Below are positions 1 to 8,111 of a DNA stretch of 21,673 bases, piece by piece. Position 1 is the first letter of the stretch, and each line of letters opens with the position of its first letter. Below the pieces are notes generated by a model. The model saw only the letters and a program-made list of their open reading frames with translations, was not told where the DNA came from and did not search any database. Made by a program: the position numbers and the translations under genes. This stretch comes from JBBAGE01 sp041655055 (GTDB lineage: Bacteria > Pseudomonadota > Alphaproteobacteria > Rhodobacterales > Rhodobacteraceae): positions 1 through 21,673 of the forward strand of contig JBBAGE010000019.1 of the NCBI GenBank assembly GCA_041655055.1, in the 5' to 3' direction.

Positions 1-863
1 ATCACCAGCGCCCCTACCGCCAGCAAGATCAGCCCCTTGACATATTGCCCGCTGATCAGCAGCCAGACCGCGACCGGCGCCCAGACCAGAAACGATCCGA
101 CCGCAGGCAGCAGCGAAAGCGCCGCCATCAACACCCCCCAAAGCAACGCCGGCTCGATCCCCAAAAGCGAAAATGTCACCCCGCCGATCGTGCCCTGAAT
201 GACGGCGATGATGACATTGCCCTTGACCGTCGCCTTGATCACATCGGCAAAGCGCGAAAAAATCTGTTCGGTGTGAAAAACGCTTAGCGGGCTTGCGGCG
301 CGGATGGCATGCACCAGTTTCACTCCGTCGCGAAACAGGAAAAACAACAGATAAAGCATCACCCCCAGGGCGATCAGGAATTGCGCCGTATTCTGCCCGA
401 TGGTCAGCGCCTGCGTCGCCAACCATTGGCTGGCCTGCGTCAGGAATGTCGTGATGCCTTGCTGAATATCCGCCAGCGTCCCGAAATTCAAAAAGGACAG
501 CCAATCGAGAATGAATTCCGGCAGTGCTTCGCGCACCTGGGTGAAAAATCCGCCGAAATCAAACTGACGCGAACTCAGCAGCGTATAAAGCCCGGCCGCC
601 TCGCGCGTGAGCGAGGCCAGAATGACCGCCCCCGGGATAACCACGATACAGACGCAAGCCAACAGGCTAAGCGCCGCCGCCAGATTGCGCCGACCCCCCA
701 GCACATCCACCAGCCAGCGTTGCAACGGATGAAACAGCACCGCCAGGATGACCGCCCATAACACCGCGCCGTAATAGGGAATCAACAGCCACACGAATGC
801 CGCCGTCACCAGCAAGACCACTGCAACGAAGCTCAGCCCCTGTATCGTTACGCGCTGTTTCAC
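1..863 (-). CDS. AI-2E family transporter (PerM-like permease), 3' end cut by the window edge
   Basis: Reading the minus strand from a GTG at 863 gives about 287 residues of an open frame that runs off the left edge, so the C-terminus is missing (family members are about 350 residues). The protein is strongly hydrophobic, with membrane segments near the N-terminus and again around residues 55-80 and 140-165. The C-terminal part reads like the family core, with a conserved stretch beginning VKGNVIIAVIQG, then a Gly-rich turn and an ALSLLPAVGSFLVW-like segment. The family are multi-pass inner-membrane permeases; substrates are poorly defined despite the AI-2 name. I chose GTG 863 because AGGA lies 7 bases upstream. 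An in-frame ATG at 899 would add 12 residues but has no well-spaced ribosome binding site. It is transcribed away from the catalase gene, leaving a 197-base divergent gap. Family is confident, substrate unknown. Confidence 0.85.
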   Translation of the reverse strand, partial: MKQRVTIQGLSFVAVVLLVTAAFVWLLIPYYGAVLWAVILAVLFHPLQRWLVDVLGGRRNLAAALSLLACVCIVVIPGAVILASLTREAAGLYTLLSSRQFDFGGFFTQVREALPEFILDWLSFLNFGTLADIQQGITTFLTQASQWLATQALTIGQNTAQFLIALGVMLYLLFFLFRDGVKLVHAIRAASPLSVFHTEQIFSRFADVIKATVKGNVIIAVIQGTIGGVTFSLLGIEPALLWGVLMAALSLLPAVGSFLVWAPVAVWLLISGQYVKGLILLAVGALV

Positions 864-1060
864 CCGCCCATCCTGCCCTGCGACAGCCCAGCATGCCATG
901 AAACGGCACGGTTTCTCCAGCGCTAACCGTGATCGCGGAAATCCGGATTCCGGCAAGGAAAGATTTACCTTTGGGCCTTATAGCTGCGCTTGTGGCTGGT
1001 GGCGTTTGGCGTCACTATACGCGCGACAATCCCAGCGTTCCAAGATACGAGGAGTGAACA

Positions 1061-2560
1061 ATGTCCCAATCAGATGACCCGCGCGGTATCCGCTCGACCA
1101 CCGGAGCCGGCGCCCCTGCCCCCAGCGATCGCAATTCGCTGACCATCGGGCCGGACGGGCCGATCATGTTGCATGATGTGCATTTCCTTGAACAAATGGC
1201 GCATTTCAACCGCGAAAAAGTGCCCGAGCGTCAACCCCATGCCAAGGGTGCCGGTGCATTTGGTGTGTTCGAGACGACCGAGGATGTATCGGCCTATACC
1301 AAGGCCGCGCTGTTCCAAAAGGGCACGACAACGGAAATGCTGGCGCGTTTTTCCACTGTAGCCGGCGAAATGGGCAGCCCCGATACCTGGCGCGATGTCC
1401 GCGGTTTCAGCCTGAAATTCTATACCACCGAAGGCAACTATGACCTTGTGGGGAATAACACGCCGATCTTTTTCGTGCGCGATCCGATGAAATTTCCCCA
1501 TTTCATCCGCAGCCAGAAACGCCTGCCCGATTCCGGCCTGCGCGACAACCATATGCAATGGGATTTCTGGTCGAATAACCCCGAATCCGCGCATCAGGTG
1601 ACCTATCTGATGGGTGATCGCGGGCTGCCGCGCACATGGCGCAACATGAATGGCTATGGCTCGCATACCTATATGTGGATCAACGCCGGCGGCGACAAAT
1701 TCTTTGTGAAATATCACTTCCATACCGAACAGGGGATGGAATTCTTCACCAATGCCGAAGCCGCTGACATGGCCGGGCTCGACGCCGATTTCCACCGTCG
1801 CGACCTGTTTGATGCCATCGCCCGCGGCGATCATCCGGCTTGGGTGCTGTCGGTGCAGATCATGCCCTATGAGGAAGCGAAAACCTATCGTTTCAACCCG
1901 TTCGACCTGACCAAGGTCTGGCCCCATGCCGATTATCCGCTGCACCGGGTGGGCCGGATGATGCTGAACCGCAATCCGGAAAACTTCTTTGCGCAGATCG
2001 AACAGGCCGCGTTTTCGCCCGGCAATACCGTGCCCGGCATCGGTCTTTCGCCCGATAAAATGCTGTTGGGTCGGGCCTTTGCCTATAACGATGCGCAGCG
2101 CAACCGCATCGGCACCAACTTTCACCAACTGCCGGTGAACCAACCCAAGGTGCCGGTCAATACCTATATGTTCGACGGCCAAATGACCTATCATCATAGC
2201 GGCGATGCCCCGGTCTATGTGCCCAACAGCCATGGCCGCGACTGGGCCGATGATACCGGCCCGATGCATGACGGCTGGGAAGCCGATGGCACGATGGTGC
2301 GCAGCGCCTATAACCTGCGCGCCGATGATGACGATTTCAGCCAGCCCGGCGCGCTTGTGCGCGATGTCTTTGATGATGCACAGCGCGCGCGTCTGGTGGA
2401 TCAGGTCGCCGGCAGCCTGCTTGGCGGTGTGCGCGAACCGGTGCTGACCCGCGCGATCGACTACTGGAAAAGCATCGATGCCGATGTTGGCGGGCGGATC
2501 GAACGCAAGGTGCGCGAAGGCCATGCCGGCAAACCCGCCGAAGGCATGGGCGAAGCCTGA
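1061..2560 (+). CDS. katA: Monofunctional haem catalase
   Basis: 499 residues, the usual size of small-subunit monofunctional catalases, which turn hydrogen peroxide into water and oxygen in the cytoplasm. The distal haem-pocket signature RQPHAKGAGAFGVF contains catalytic His60, and the DLVGNNTPIFF segment contains the conserved Asn132. The proximal haem signature RAFAYNDAQ (residues 338-346) supplies the haem-ligand Tyr342. There is no C-terminal flavodoxin-like extension, so it is not a large-subunit HPII-type catalase. The ATG at 1061 is preceded by GAGGAG at good spacing. The gene stands alone: it is divergent from the AI-2E permease and ends before a strong terminator. No oxyR-type regulator is next to it and I could not identify a convincing operator in the 197-base upstream gap. 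That gap does hold a 10-bp palindrome, AATCCGGATT, at 940-949. Catalase identity is near certain; the symbol is by general usage. Confidence 0.96.
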   Translation: MSQSDDPRGIRSTTGAGAPAPSDRNSLTIGPDGPIMLHDVHFLEQMAHFNREKVPERQPHAKGAGAFGVFETTEDVSAYTKAALFQKGTTTEMLARFSTVAGEMGSPDTWRDVRGFSLKFYTTEGNYDLVGNNTPIFFVRDPMKFPHFIRSQKRLPDSGLRDNHMQWDFWSNNPESAHQVTYLMGDRGLPRTWRNMNGYGSHTYMWINAGGDKFFVKYHFHTEQGMEFFTNAEAADMAGLDADFHRRDLFDAIARGDHPAWVLSVQIMPYEEAKTYRFNPFDLTKVWPHADYPLHRVGRMMLNRNPENFFAQIEQAAFSPGNTVPGIGLSPDKMLLGRAFAYNDAQRNRIGTNFHQLPVNQPKVPVNTYMFDGQMTYHHSGDAPVYVPNSHGRDWADDTGPMHDGWEADGTMVRSAYNLRADDDDFSQPGALVRDVFDDAQRARLVDQVAGSLLGGVREPVLTRAIDYWKSIDADVGGRIERKVREGHAGKPAEGMGEA

Positions 2561-2606
2561 GCGAACCCTTCATCCATTGCATCAAAGTAAGGGTGCAATA
2601 AATTGA

Positions 2607-2634
2607 AAAGGCCCGGATAATCATCCGGGCCTTT
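2607..2634. terminator. Bidirectional intrinsic terminator between katA and nrdJ
   Basis: A perfect 12-bp inverted repeat, AAAGGCCCGGAT with its complement, surrounds a 4-base loop (AATC). T-rich sequence follows on the plus side and A-rich sequence precedes it, so it can end transcripts from both convergent genes. It lies 46 bases after the katA stop and 7 bases after the nrdJ stop. Confidence 0.9.
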
Positions 2635-2640
2635 GTTGTT

Positions 2641-5600
2641 TCAGCTACAGCCAGACGTCCCGCCGCAGGTGTTGCATTTCATGCAGGTGCCATTGCGCAC
2701 CAGCGTGTAATTACCACATTCACCGCAAGGATCGCCCTCATAGCCCTGCATCCGCGCCTTCATCCGTGCGTCGATTGCCACGGCGCTGGTGGTCATCGTC
2801 AACTCGCCCGCCACGACCCGTGCCGTGCCACCGGCTGCCGGCATCAGCGCGACATCCGCCTCGCTTGCGGCCATGCTGCTTTGCCCGCCGCGCACGACCA
2901 CAAGTTCCTGCGGCAGCCGCTTGCGCAGATAGCCAGTAGAGCTGATCTGGCGCAGCACTTCCAGCGATTTCGACGCCGCCGCCTCGGAGGGGGTGCGCAC
3001 ATTCGAAACGCCCTCTGCCTCGCCGCGCCCGATATCATCGAAGGCATGGCCCTCGGGCTTCACATGCGCCAGATCGGTGCGGTCCAGATAGCTCACCGCC
3101 AGTTCGCGGAAGATGTAATCAAGGATCGAGGTCGCGTTCTTGATGCTGTCATTGCCCTGCACCATCCCTGCCGGTTCAAACCGGGTGAAGGTAAAGGCAT
3201 CGACGAATTCCTCCAGCGGCACCCCGTATTGCAGCCCGACCGAGACCGCGATGGCGAAGTTGTTCATCATCGCCCGGAAGCCAGCGCCTTCCTTGTGCAT
3301 GTCGATGAAGATCTCGCCCAGCTGGCCATCGGCATATTCGCCGGTGCGCAGATAGACCTTGTGCCCGCCGATGATCGCCTTCTGGGTATAGCCCTTGCGC
3401 CGCTGCGGCAGCTTCTCGCGGCCGCGCGCCACTTCCTTCACGATCACCTTCTCGATGATCTTCTCCGCCAGCACCGCCGCCTTTTCCTGCGGGGTGCCGG
3501 ATGTCAGGATCTCTTCGGCTTCCTCGTCATCCTCGATCAGCGCCGAGGCCAGCGGCTGGCTCAGCTTTGATCCGTCGCGGTAAAGCGCATTCGCCTTGAT
3601 CCCGAGGCTCCATGAAAGCTCATAGGCCTTTTGGCAATCCTCGATCGTGGCATCGTTGGGCATGTTGATCGTCTTGGAGATTGCGCCCGAAATGAAGCTC
3701 TGCGCCGCCGCCATCATGTGAATATGGCTGTCAACCGACAGATAACGCTTGCCTTTTTTCCCGCAGGGGTTGGCGCAATCGAACACCGAATAATGCTCGG
3801 GCTTCAGATGCGGCGCGCCTTCCAGCGTCATCGTCCCGCAAACATGGTCATTCGCGGCGTCGATATCGGCGCGGGTGAAGCCCAGATGGCGGAGCAGATC
3901 GAACCCCGGATCCGTGAGCTTCGCCGCCGGGATGCCCAGCACATTGGTGCAGAACTCTTCGCCCAGCGTCCACTGGTTGAAGACGAAGCGGATATCGAAG
4001 GCCGAGGGCAGCGCCGCCTCGATCTTGTCAATCTGCGCCTGCCCGAAGCCGTGGCCGATCAGCGCGGTGTGGTTAATCCCCGGCGCATTGCCAAGGGTGC
4101 CGTGGCCAACCGCATAGCTCACAATTTCCTCGATCTGCGCGGAACCATAGCCCAGCTTTTCCAGTGCTGCGGGCACCGAATGGTTGATGATCTTGAAATA
4201 ACCGCCGCCCGCCAGCTTCTTGAACTTCACCAGCGCGAAGTCGGGCTCGATCCCGGTGGTGTCGCAATCCATCACCAGCCCGATGGTGCCGGTGGGCGCG
4301 ATGACCGAGACCTGCGCATTGCGGTAACCATGCGCCTCGCCCAGGGCCAGCGCCTCATCCCAGGCGATGCGGGCCAGTTGCACGATCCGCGTATCCGGGC
4401 AATTGGCGGCATCGAGCGGCACCGGCGGCACCGCCAGCCCCTCATACCCGTCGCGGTGGCTATGGGCGGCGTGGCGGTGGTTGCGAATCACCCGCAGCAT
4501 ATGTTGCGCATTGCGCGCATAGCCACCAAAGGCGCCGAGCTCGCCCGCCATTTCCGCCGATGTCGCATAGGCGACGCCGGTCATGATCGCAGTCAGCCCC
4601 CCGGCCAGCGCGCGCCCCTTGGGCGAATCGTAACCCAGCCCCATGTTCATCAAAAGCCCGCCGATATTGGCGTAGCCCAAGCCAAGTGTCCGAAATTCAT
4701 AGGAAAGTTGCGCGATTTCCTTGGATGGAAATTGCGCCATCGTCACGGAAATTTCCAGCGTCACCGTCCAGAGCCGGGTGGCATGCATGTAATCTTCGGC
4801 CTGAAACTCCCCGTCCTTCAGGAAGGTGAGCAGATTCATCGACGCCAGGTTGCAGGCCGTATCATCAAGGAACATGTATTCGCTGCACGGGTTCGAACCG
4901 CGGATCGGCCCGTCCTCGGGGCAGGTATGCCAGGCGTTGACCGTGTCATGATACTGGATCCCCGGATCGGCGCAGGCCCAGGCGGCATGGCCGACATCGG
5001 CCCACAAATCGCGCGCCTTCACGGTTTTCGCGATCTTGCCATCGGTGCGGCGGATCAGGTGCCAATCGTCATCATTTTGCACCGCGCGCAAGAACGCATC
5101 GGTTACGCGCACCGAATTGTTGGAATTCTGGCCGGAAACCGAGGCATAGGCCTCGCTATCCCAATCGGTGTCATAGGTGGGAAATTCGATGCTATCATAG
5201 CCCTGCTTGGCGTAATCAAGCACGCGTTTGACGTAAGTTTCCGGGATCGCGACGTTTTTCGCCGATTTGATCGCCGCTTTCAGGCTGGGGTTCTTGGTCG
5301 GATCGACCGCATCCTCACTGGCGCCGTCCCATTCGCGGATCGCGGTGAAGATCGCGTTCAACTGCCGCTCATGCATTTTCGAACCGGCGACGATCGAGGC
5401 CACCTTCTGTTCTTCGATCACCTTCCAATTGATGAACTGCTCGATATCGGGGTGATCCATGTCGCAGATCACCATTTTGGCGGCGCGCCGCGTGGTGCCG
5501 CCCGATTTGATCGCGCCTGCCGCGCGGTCGCCGATCTTGAGAAACCCCATCAGCCCCGAGGATTTGCCCCCGCCCGACAGGTTTTCCCCTTCACCACGAA

Positions 5601-6312
5601 GCGAGGAAAAGTTGGTGCCCGTACCCGAGCCGTATTTGAACAGCCGCGCCTCGCGCACCCACAAATCCATGATCCCGCCGTCCGAGACCAGATCATCCTT
5701 GACCGACTGGATGAAACAGGCATGCGGCTGCGGATGTTCATAGGCCGAATCCGAACGCGTCAATTTGCCGGTTTTGTAATCGACATAATAATGCCCCTGC
5801 CCCGGCCCATCGATGCCATAGGCCCAATGCAGCCCCGTATTGAACCATTGCGGGCTGTTGGGCGCGCCGCGCTGGGTCGCGAGCATGAAGCGCATTTCAT
5901 CGTAATAGGCGCGCGCGTCTTCCTCGGTGGTGAAATAGCCGCCTTTCCAGCCCCAATAGGCCCAGGCGCCTGCCAGCCGATCGCAAACCTGCCGCGCCGA
6001 AGTTTCGCTGCCATAACGCTGATCTTCGGGCAATTCGGCCAGCGCCGCCTCATCCGCGACGGAACGCCAGAGAAATTCCGGCACGCCCTTTTCACGCACC
6101 TGTTTCAGCCGCGCAGGCACCCCCGCCTTGCGGAAATATTTCTGCGCAATCACATCCGAGGCAACCTGGCTCCACCCTGCCGGAACTTCGACATCATCCA
6201 GCCGGAAAACGACCGTGCCATCGGGATTGCGAATTTCCGATGATGTCATCACGAAGTTAAGATCTGCATAAGCGCAGGCCCCGGATTTGGTGAATTTACG
6301 TTCAATTTTCAT
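2641..6312 (-). CDS. nrdJ: Adenosylcobalamin-dependent (class II) ribonucleoside-diphosphate reductase
   Basis: 1223 residues from ATG 6312, the length typical of the alphaproteobacterial B12-dependent enzyme, which reduces ribonucleotides to deoxyribonucleotides with or without oxygen. The active-site block NPCSE (residues 474-478) holds the radical cysteine C476 with N474 and E478. C487 lies 11 residues on, the spacing expected for the redox cysteine, and C199 in HACFIQSV is the likely partner. The C-terminus is Cys-rich (CGECGN, then CMKCNTCGGTSGCS), the usual tail thought to carry reducing equivalents. The open frame extends upstream to 6462, but the extra 50 residues do not look like the family, whereas MKIERKFTK is the normal start. 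The ribosome binding site is weak. Transcription is monocistronic, ending at the terminator shared with katA. The upstream region has candidate NrdR-like and DnaA boxes. The enzyme needs cobalamin, so the organism must make or import it. Confidence 0.96.
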   Translation of the reverse strand: MKIERKFTKSGACAYADLNFVMTSSEIRNPDGTVVFRLDDVEVPAGWSQVASDVIAQKYFRKAGVPARLKQVREKGVPEFLWRSVADEAALAELPEDQRYGSETSARQVCDRLAGAWAYWGWKGGYFTTEEDARAYYDEMRFMLATQRGAPNSPQWFNTGLHWAYGIDGPGQGHYYVDYKTGKLTRSDSAYEHPQPHACFIQSVKDDLVSDGGIMDLWVREARLFKYGSGTGTNFSSLRGEGENLSGGGKSSGLMGFLKIGDRAAGAIKSGGTTRRAAKMVICDMDHPDIEQFINWKVIEEQKVASIVAGSKMHERQLNAIFTAIREWDGASEDAVDPTKNPSLKAAIKSAKNVAIPETYVKRVLDYAKQGYDSIEFPTYDTDWDSEAYASVSGQNSNNSVRVTDAFLRAVQNDDDWHLIRRTDGKIAKTVKARDLWADVGHAAWACADPGIQYHDTVNAWHTCPEDGPIRGSNPCSEYMFLDDTACNLASMNLLTFLKDGEFQAEDYMHATRLWTVTLEISVTMAQFPSKEIAQLSYEFRTLGLGYANIGGLLMNMGLGYDSPKGRALAGGLTAIMTGVAYATSAEMAGELGAFGGYARNAQHMLRVIRNHRHAAHSHRDGYEGLAVPPVPLDAANCPDTRIVQLARIAWDEALALGEAHGYRNAQVSVIAPTGTIGLVMDCDTTGIEPDFALVKFKKLAGGGYFKIINHSVPAALEKLGYGSAQIEEIVSYAVGHGTLGNAPGINHTALIGHGFGQAQIDKIEAALPSAFDIRFVFNQWTLGEEFCTNVLGIPAAKLTDPGFDLLRHLGFTRADIDAANDHVCGTMTLEGAPHLKPEHYSVFDCANPCGKKGKRYLSVDSHIHMMAAAQSFISGAISKTINMPNDATIEDCQKAYELSWSLGIKANALYRDGSKLSQPLASALIEDDEEAEEILTSGTPQEKAAVLAEKIIEKVIVKEVARGREKLPQRRKGYTQKAIIGGHKVYLRTGEYADGQLGEIFIDMHKEGAGFRAMMNNFAIAVSVGLQYGVPLEEFVDAFTFTRFEPAGMVQGNDSIKNATSILDYIFRELAVSYLDRTDLAHVKPEGHAFDDIGRGEAEGVSNVRTPSEAAASKSLEVLRQISSTGYLRKRLPQELVVVRGGQSSMAASEADVALMPAAGGTARVVAGELTMTTSAVAIDARMKARMQGYEGDPCGECGNYTLVRNGTCMKCNTCGGTSGCS

Positions 6313-6420
6313 CGGCTTGCCCCAGATTTGGTCATTATCAAAGCGCGCGGCGACAAAGACCTGCCGGCCCAAAGGCCCTATGCCGTCGTGAACGGCACCC
6401 AGATCATCTGATTGCTTACG

Positions 6421-6472
6421 CATATACCCACTAGATATAGATATCCAACGGGGTCGGGCCACAATGTGGTGT
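6421..6472 (-). promoter_or_regulatory. Candidate nrdJ promoter with two NrdR-like boxes
   Basis: NrdR represses ribonucleotide reductase genes through paired boxes resembling ACACWATATATWG. At 6428-6440 the plus strand reads CCACTAGATATAG (11 of 13 matches). At 6460-6472 the minus strand reads ACACCACATTGTG (about 10 of 13, allowing the degenerate positions), with a CCACAATGTGG palindrome inside. Their centres are 29 bp apart, slightly off the usual roughly 31-32 bp. Weak minus-strand -35 (TTGGAT, 6448-6443) and -10 (TATATG, 6426-6421) candidates with a 16-bp spacer bracket the first box, the arrangement expected of a repressor site. Both promoter elements and the box match are imperfect, so this is a proposal. 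Confidence 0.3.
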
Positions 6473-6635
6473 ATTTGCGCCCACGGATCAACGCCGATTT
6501 TTTACGGTTTCAGAGTTTTTTAACTTGCGTTGAGATCACCCACAGCACCACCCGATTCGACGTAGCGTTAACCTTTAGGATTTCGCAATGGTATCAGCCT
6601 TTTCCATGCCTTATTGCAGACAGGGCCCGGCCGGA

Positions 6636-6674
6636 TGTGGATAAATGCTGTGGATGAAATATTTTTTATCCCCG
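6636..6674. promoter_or_regulatory. DnaA-box cluster
   Basis: TGTGGATAA at 6636-6644 is an exact complement of the consensus DnaA box TTATCCACA. TGTGGATGA at 6649-6657 is a one-mismatch copy in the same orientation, 13 bp further on. TTATCCCCG at 6666-6674 is a two-mismatch copy in the opposite orientation. An AT-rich tract (6657-6669) lies between the second and third. The cluster is about 320 bases upstream of nrdJ. The matches are visible; binding and role (nrdJ control, DnaA titration) are inferred. Confidence 0.4.
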
Positions 6675-6870
6675 CCCAAAAGGCGTTGCCCCGCACCACA
6701 TAATCAAGTGGTCACCCCGCCGGATGCCACAAGATATATCCATCGCCCAGATGCGCGATACGAATCGCAACCGCAACTCTTCGCCATGCGCGCCACCAGA
6801 TCTAGCGGGGCACGCAAGAACGTCACCCGGTCAAAAACCGGACGTCGTGTTAGCGGAAATTTAACTGAAA

Positions 6871-6947
6871 TGGTCGGGGCGATAGGATTCGAACCTACGA
6901 CCTACGGTACCCAAAACCGTCGCGCTACCAGGCTGCGCCACGCCCCG
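6871..6947 (-). tRNA. tRNA-Pro, anticodon UGG
   Basis: Read on the minus strand, the 77-nt gene begins CGGGGCG and ends with the matching CGCCCCG, discriminator A and an encoded CCA (6873-6871). The T-arm has the GTTCGAATC signature, and the D-arm the AGCCTGGTAGC pattern. The anticodon loop reads TTTGGGT between ACGGT and ACCGT stem strands, giving anticodon TGG, which reads proline CCN codons. The acceptor and anticodon stems pair completely. It lies 47 bases downstream of the DUF192 gene on the same strand, so it may be co-transcribed or have its own promoter. Confidence 0.97.
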
Positions 6948-6975
6948 ACGCGGTCTCTCTACAAGCTGCGGGTGG

Positions 6976-6992
6976 CTTTGGAAAGGCCAAAG
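6976..6992 (-). other. Small hairpin between the DUF192 gene and tRNA-Pro
   Basis: CTTTGG and CCAAAG pair as a 6-bp stem around a 5-base loop, starting 3 bases after the DUF192 stop codon. No U-run follows on the transcribed strand, so it is a poor intrinsic terminator. It could protect the mRNA 3' end or mark processing ahead of the tRNA. Confidence 0.3.
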
Positions 6993-6994
6993 GA

Positions 6995-7465
6995 TCACTC
7001 GCAGGGCCAAAGCGCCTGTTCGGGGGCGATTGTCGGATGTTGCAGCGCGTCGCCGACGCTGATTCCCACGGCCTTTGCCATGCCGCCGTTGATTTCCAGC
7101 ACATGGCTGATGCCGGGGCCGCCGTCGATCACGGTTTCATCGAGCGGGCGGGCATTGTGATGCACACGGGTGACCCGCCCGGTCGGATCTGCAAAGATCA
7201 TGTCCAATGGAATCAGCGTATTACGCATCCAAAACCGCGCATGTTGGGGGCTGTCATAGACAAACAGCATCCCCGCATTCTGCGCCAGATGTTCGCGGTG
7301 CATCAGCCCTTGCTGTTGCGATTGCGAATCATCGGCAATTTCAACCGTGAACCGCGCCTCGCCCCAGGGGCCGCGCAGCCCGACGCGATCATCGCGGCAG
7401 GCTTCGGCCAGCAGCGGGCCGGCGGCAAGGGTCAAGGCAACGGCCGCAAGCGCGGCCCGGATCAT
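6995..7465 (-). CDS. Exported DUF192 family protein
   Basis: 156 residues with a clear Sec-type signal peptide (hydrophobic residues 4-19, likely cleavage after Ala20), so the mature protein of about 136 residues should be periplasmic. The body matches the DUF192 family: GLMHREHL (53-60), GMLFVY (65-70), FWMRNTLIPLDMIF (78-91), then VHHNARP (101-107). The family fold is a small beta-rich domain of unknown biochemical role. The start ATG at 7465 overlaps the stop of the upstream cold-shock gene as ATGA, so translation is probably coupled. This csp-DUF192 pairing is, to my knowledge, common in Rhodobacterales. Two cysteines (residue 23 in the mature N-terminus, 155 near the C-terminus) could form a disulfide in the periplasm; that is a guess. 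Confidence 0.9.
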   Translation of the reverse strand: MIRAALAAVALTLAAGPLLAEACRDDRVGLRGPWGEARFTVEIADDSQSQQQGLMHREHLAQNAGMLFVYDSPQHARFWMRNTLIPLDMIFADPTGRVTRVHHNARPLDETVIDGGPGISHVLEINGGMAKAVGISVGDALQHPTIAPEQALWPCE

Positions 7466-7995
7466 TGCGGCTCTCGCAAGGCGGCATCCCAGGCGGTGAC
7501 CTGCGCGGCCATCTGGCCCCGTTTGCCATCGATCACCCGCAGCCCGACCGCCTCACCCGGCTGCAAATCGGCAAGGCCCGAGCGGCGCAACACTTCGACA
7601 TGGATAAAAATATCCTCATGCTTGCCGAAAACATTGGCAAAACCAAAGCCTTTGCCCTTGTCGAACCATTTGACCCGCGCCGGCACGAGCGGCGCATCCA
7701 GCCCCTCGGTCGCAGAGGGGCCGAAATCTTCCATCATCAGTGGACTTGTGTCTTCGGGGGGCGTGATTGCCAGCACCTCGACCGCCTGCGAGCCGCGGGC
7801 CGTTTCTTGCACCGTCAGCGTGATATGCGCCCCATCAGCCACCGAGCTTTGGCCAAAGTTGCGCAATACATTCGCATGAAGCAAAATGTCGGGGCCCCCA
7901 TCATCGGCCACGACAAATCCAAAGCCTTTCGCAGGGTCAAACCATTTGACCTGCCCGGACACAGTGATTGGATTTACATCGTTTGTCATCATCAT
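7462..7995 (-). CDS. Cold-shock protein with two cold-shock domains
   Basis: 177 residues with two complete cold-shock (S1-like OB-fold) domains. Domain 1 covers about residues 14-78 with RNP1-type KGFGFV (23-28) and RNP2-type DILLH (36-40). Domain 2 covers about 105-168 with KGFGFA (115-120) and DIFIH (128-132). A roughly 25-residue acidic linker joins them. Such proteins bind single-stranded RNA or DNA and act as RNA chaperones. The open frame reaches 8115, but those 40 extra residues are not family-like. The AT-rich DNA there looks like a promoter and leader, so I start at the first of three tandem ATG codons (7995, 7992, 7989). GGA is best placed for the third, so the start is uncertain by two codons. 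Its TGA overlaps the next gene's ATG. Confidence 0.92.
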   Translation of the reverse strand: MMMTNDVNPITVSGQVKWFDPAKGFGFVVADDGGPDILLHANVLRNFGQSSVADGAHITLTVQETARGSQAVEVLAITPPEDTSPLMMEDFGPSATEGLDAPLVPARVKWFDKGKGFGFANVFGKHEDIFIHVEVLRRSGLADLQPGEAVGLRVIDGKRGQMAAQVTAWDAALREPQ

Positions 7996-8111
7996 CCATT
8001 CAGGGTCCGCGCGCCCTTGATTGCCTCGAAGAAACTGATCCAGAGCAGCGCAGGTTGCAAGGCCAAAAAAACATTTAATTTCAACGAATTGCAATTCACG
8101 CATCGTGAACA

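Larger units (their letters stand above)
6313..6870. other. Gene-free stretch between nrdJ and tRNA-Pro
   Basis: I see no credible gene in these 558 bases; the open frames here lack family resemblance and read across AT-rich non-coding DNA. The stretch contains: a TGCCGT/ACGGCA hairpin (6381-6397) in the likely nrdJ leader; two NrdR-like boxes (6428-6443 and 6457-6472); T-runs near 6498-6503 and 6515-6520; and a DnaA-box cluster (6636-6674) beside an AT-rich tract. There is also a weak CCGGT/ACCGG hairpin (6827-6841) past the tRNA 3' end that lacks a T-tail. Confidence 0.7.

Noticed and set aside
3631..6243. An 870-residue open frame on the plus strand opposite nrdJ
   Set aside because: It has no recognisable domain, is rich in His, Arg and Ile as expected of antisense reading of GC-biased codons, and lies wholly inside the well-supported nrdJ gene.
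6357..6366. AGACCTGCCG resembling the core of the cobalamin riboswitch B12 box, just upstream of nrdJ
   Set aside because: It is on the plus strand whereas nrdJ is transcribed from the minus strand, and the rest of the box and the surrounding riboswitch folds are absent.
6645..7160. A plus-strand open frame of 171 residues across the nrdJ-tRNA gap
   Set aside because: It reads through the tRNA-Pro gene in antisense and into the DUF192 gene; it has no family resemblance or consistent codon use.
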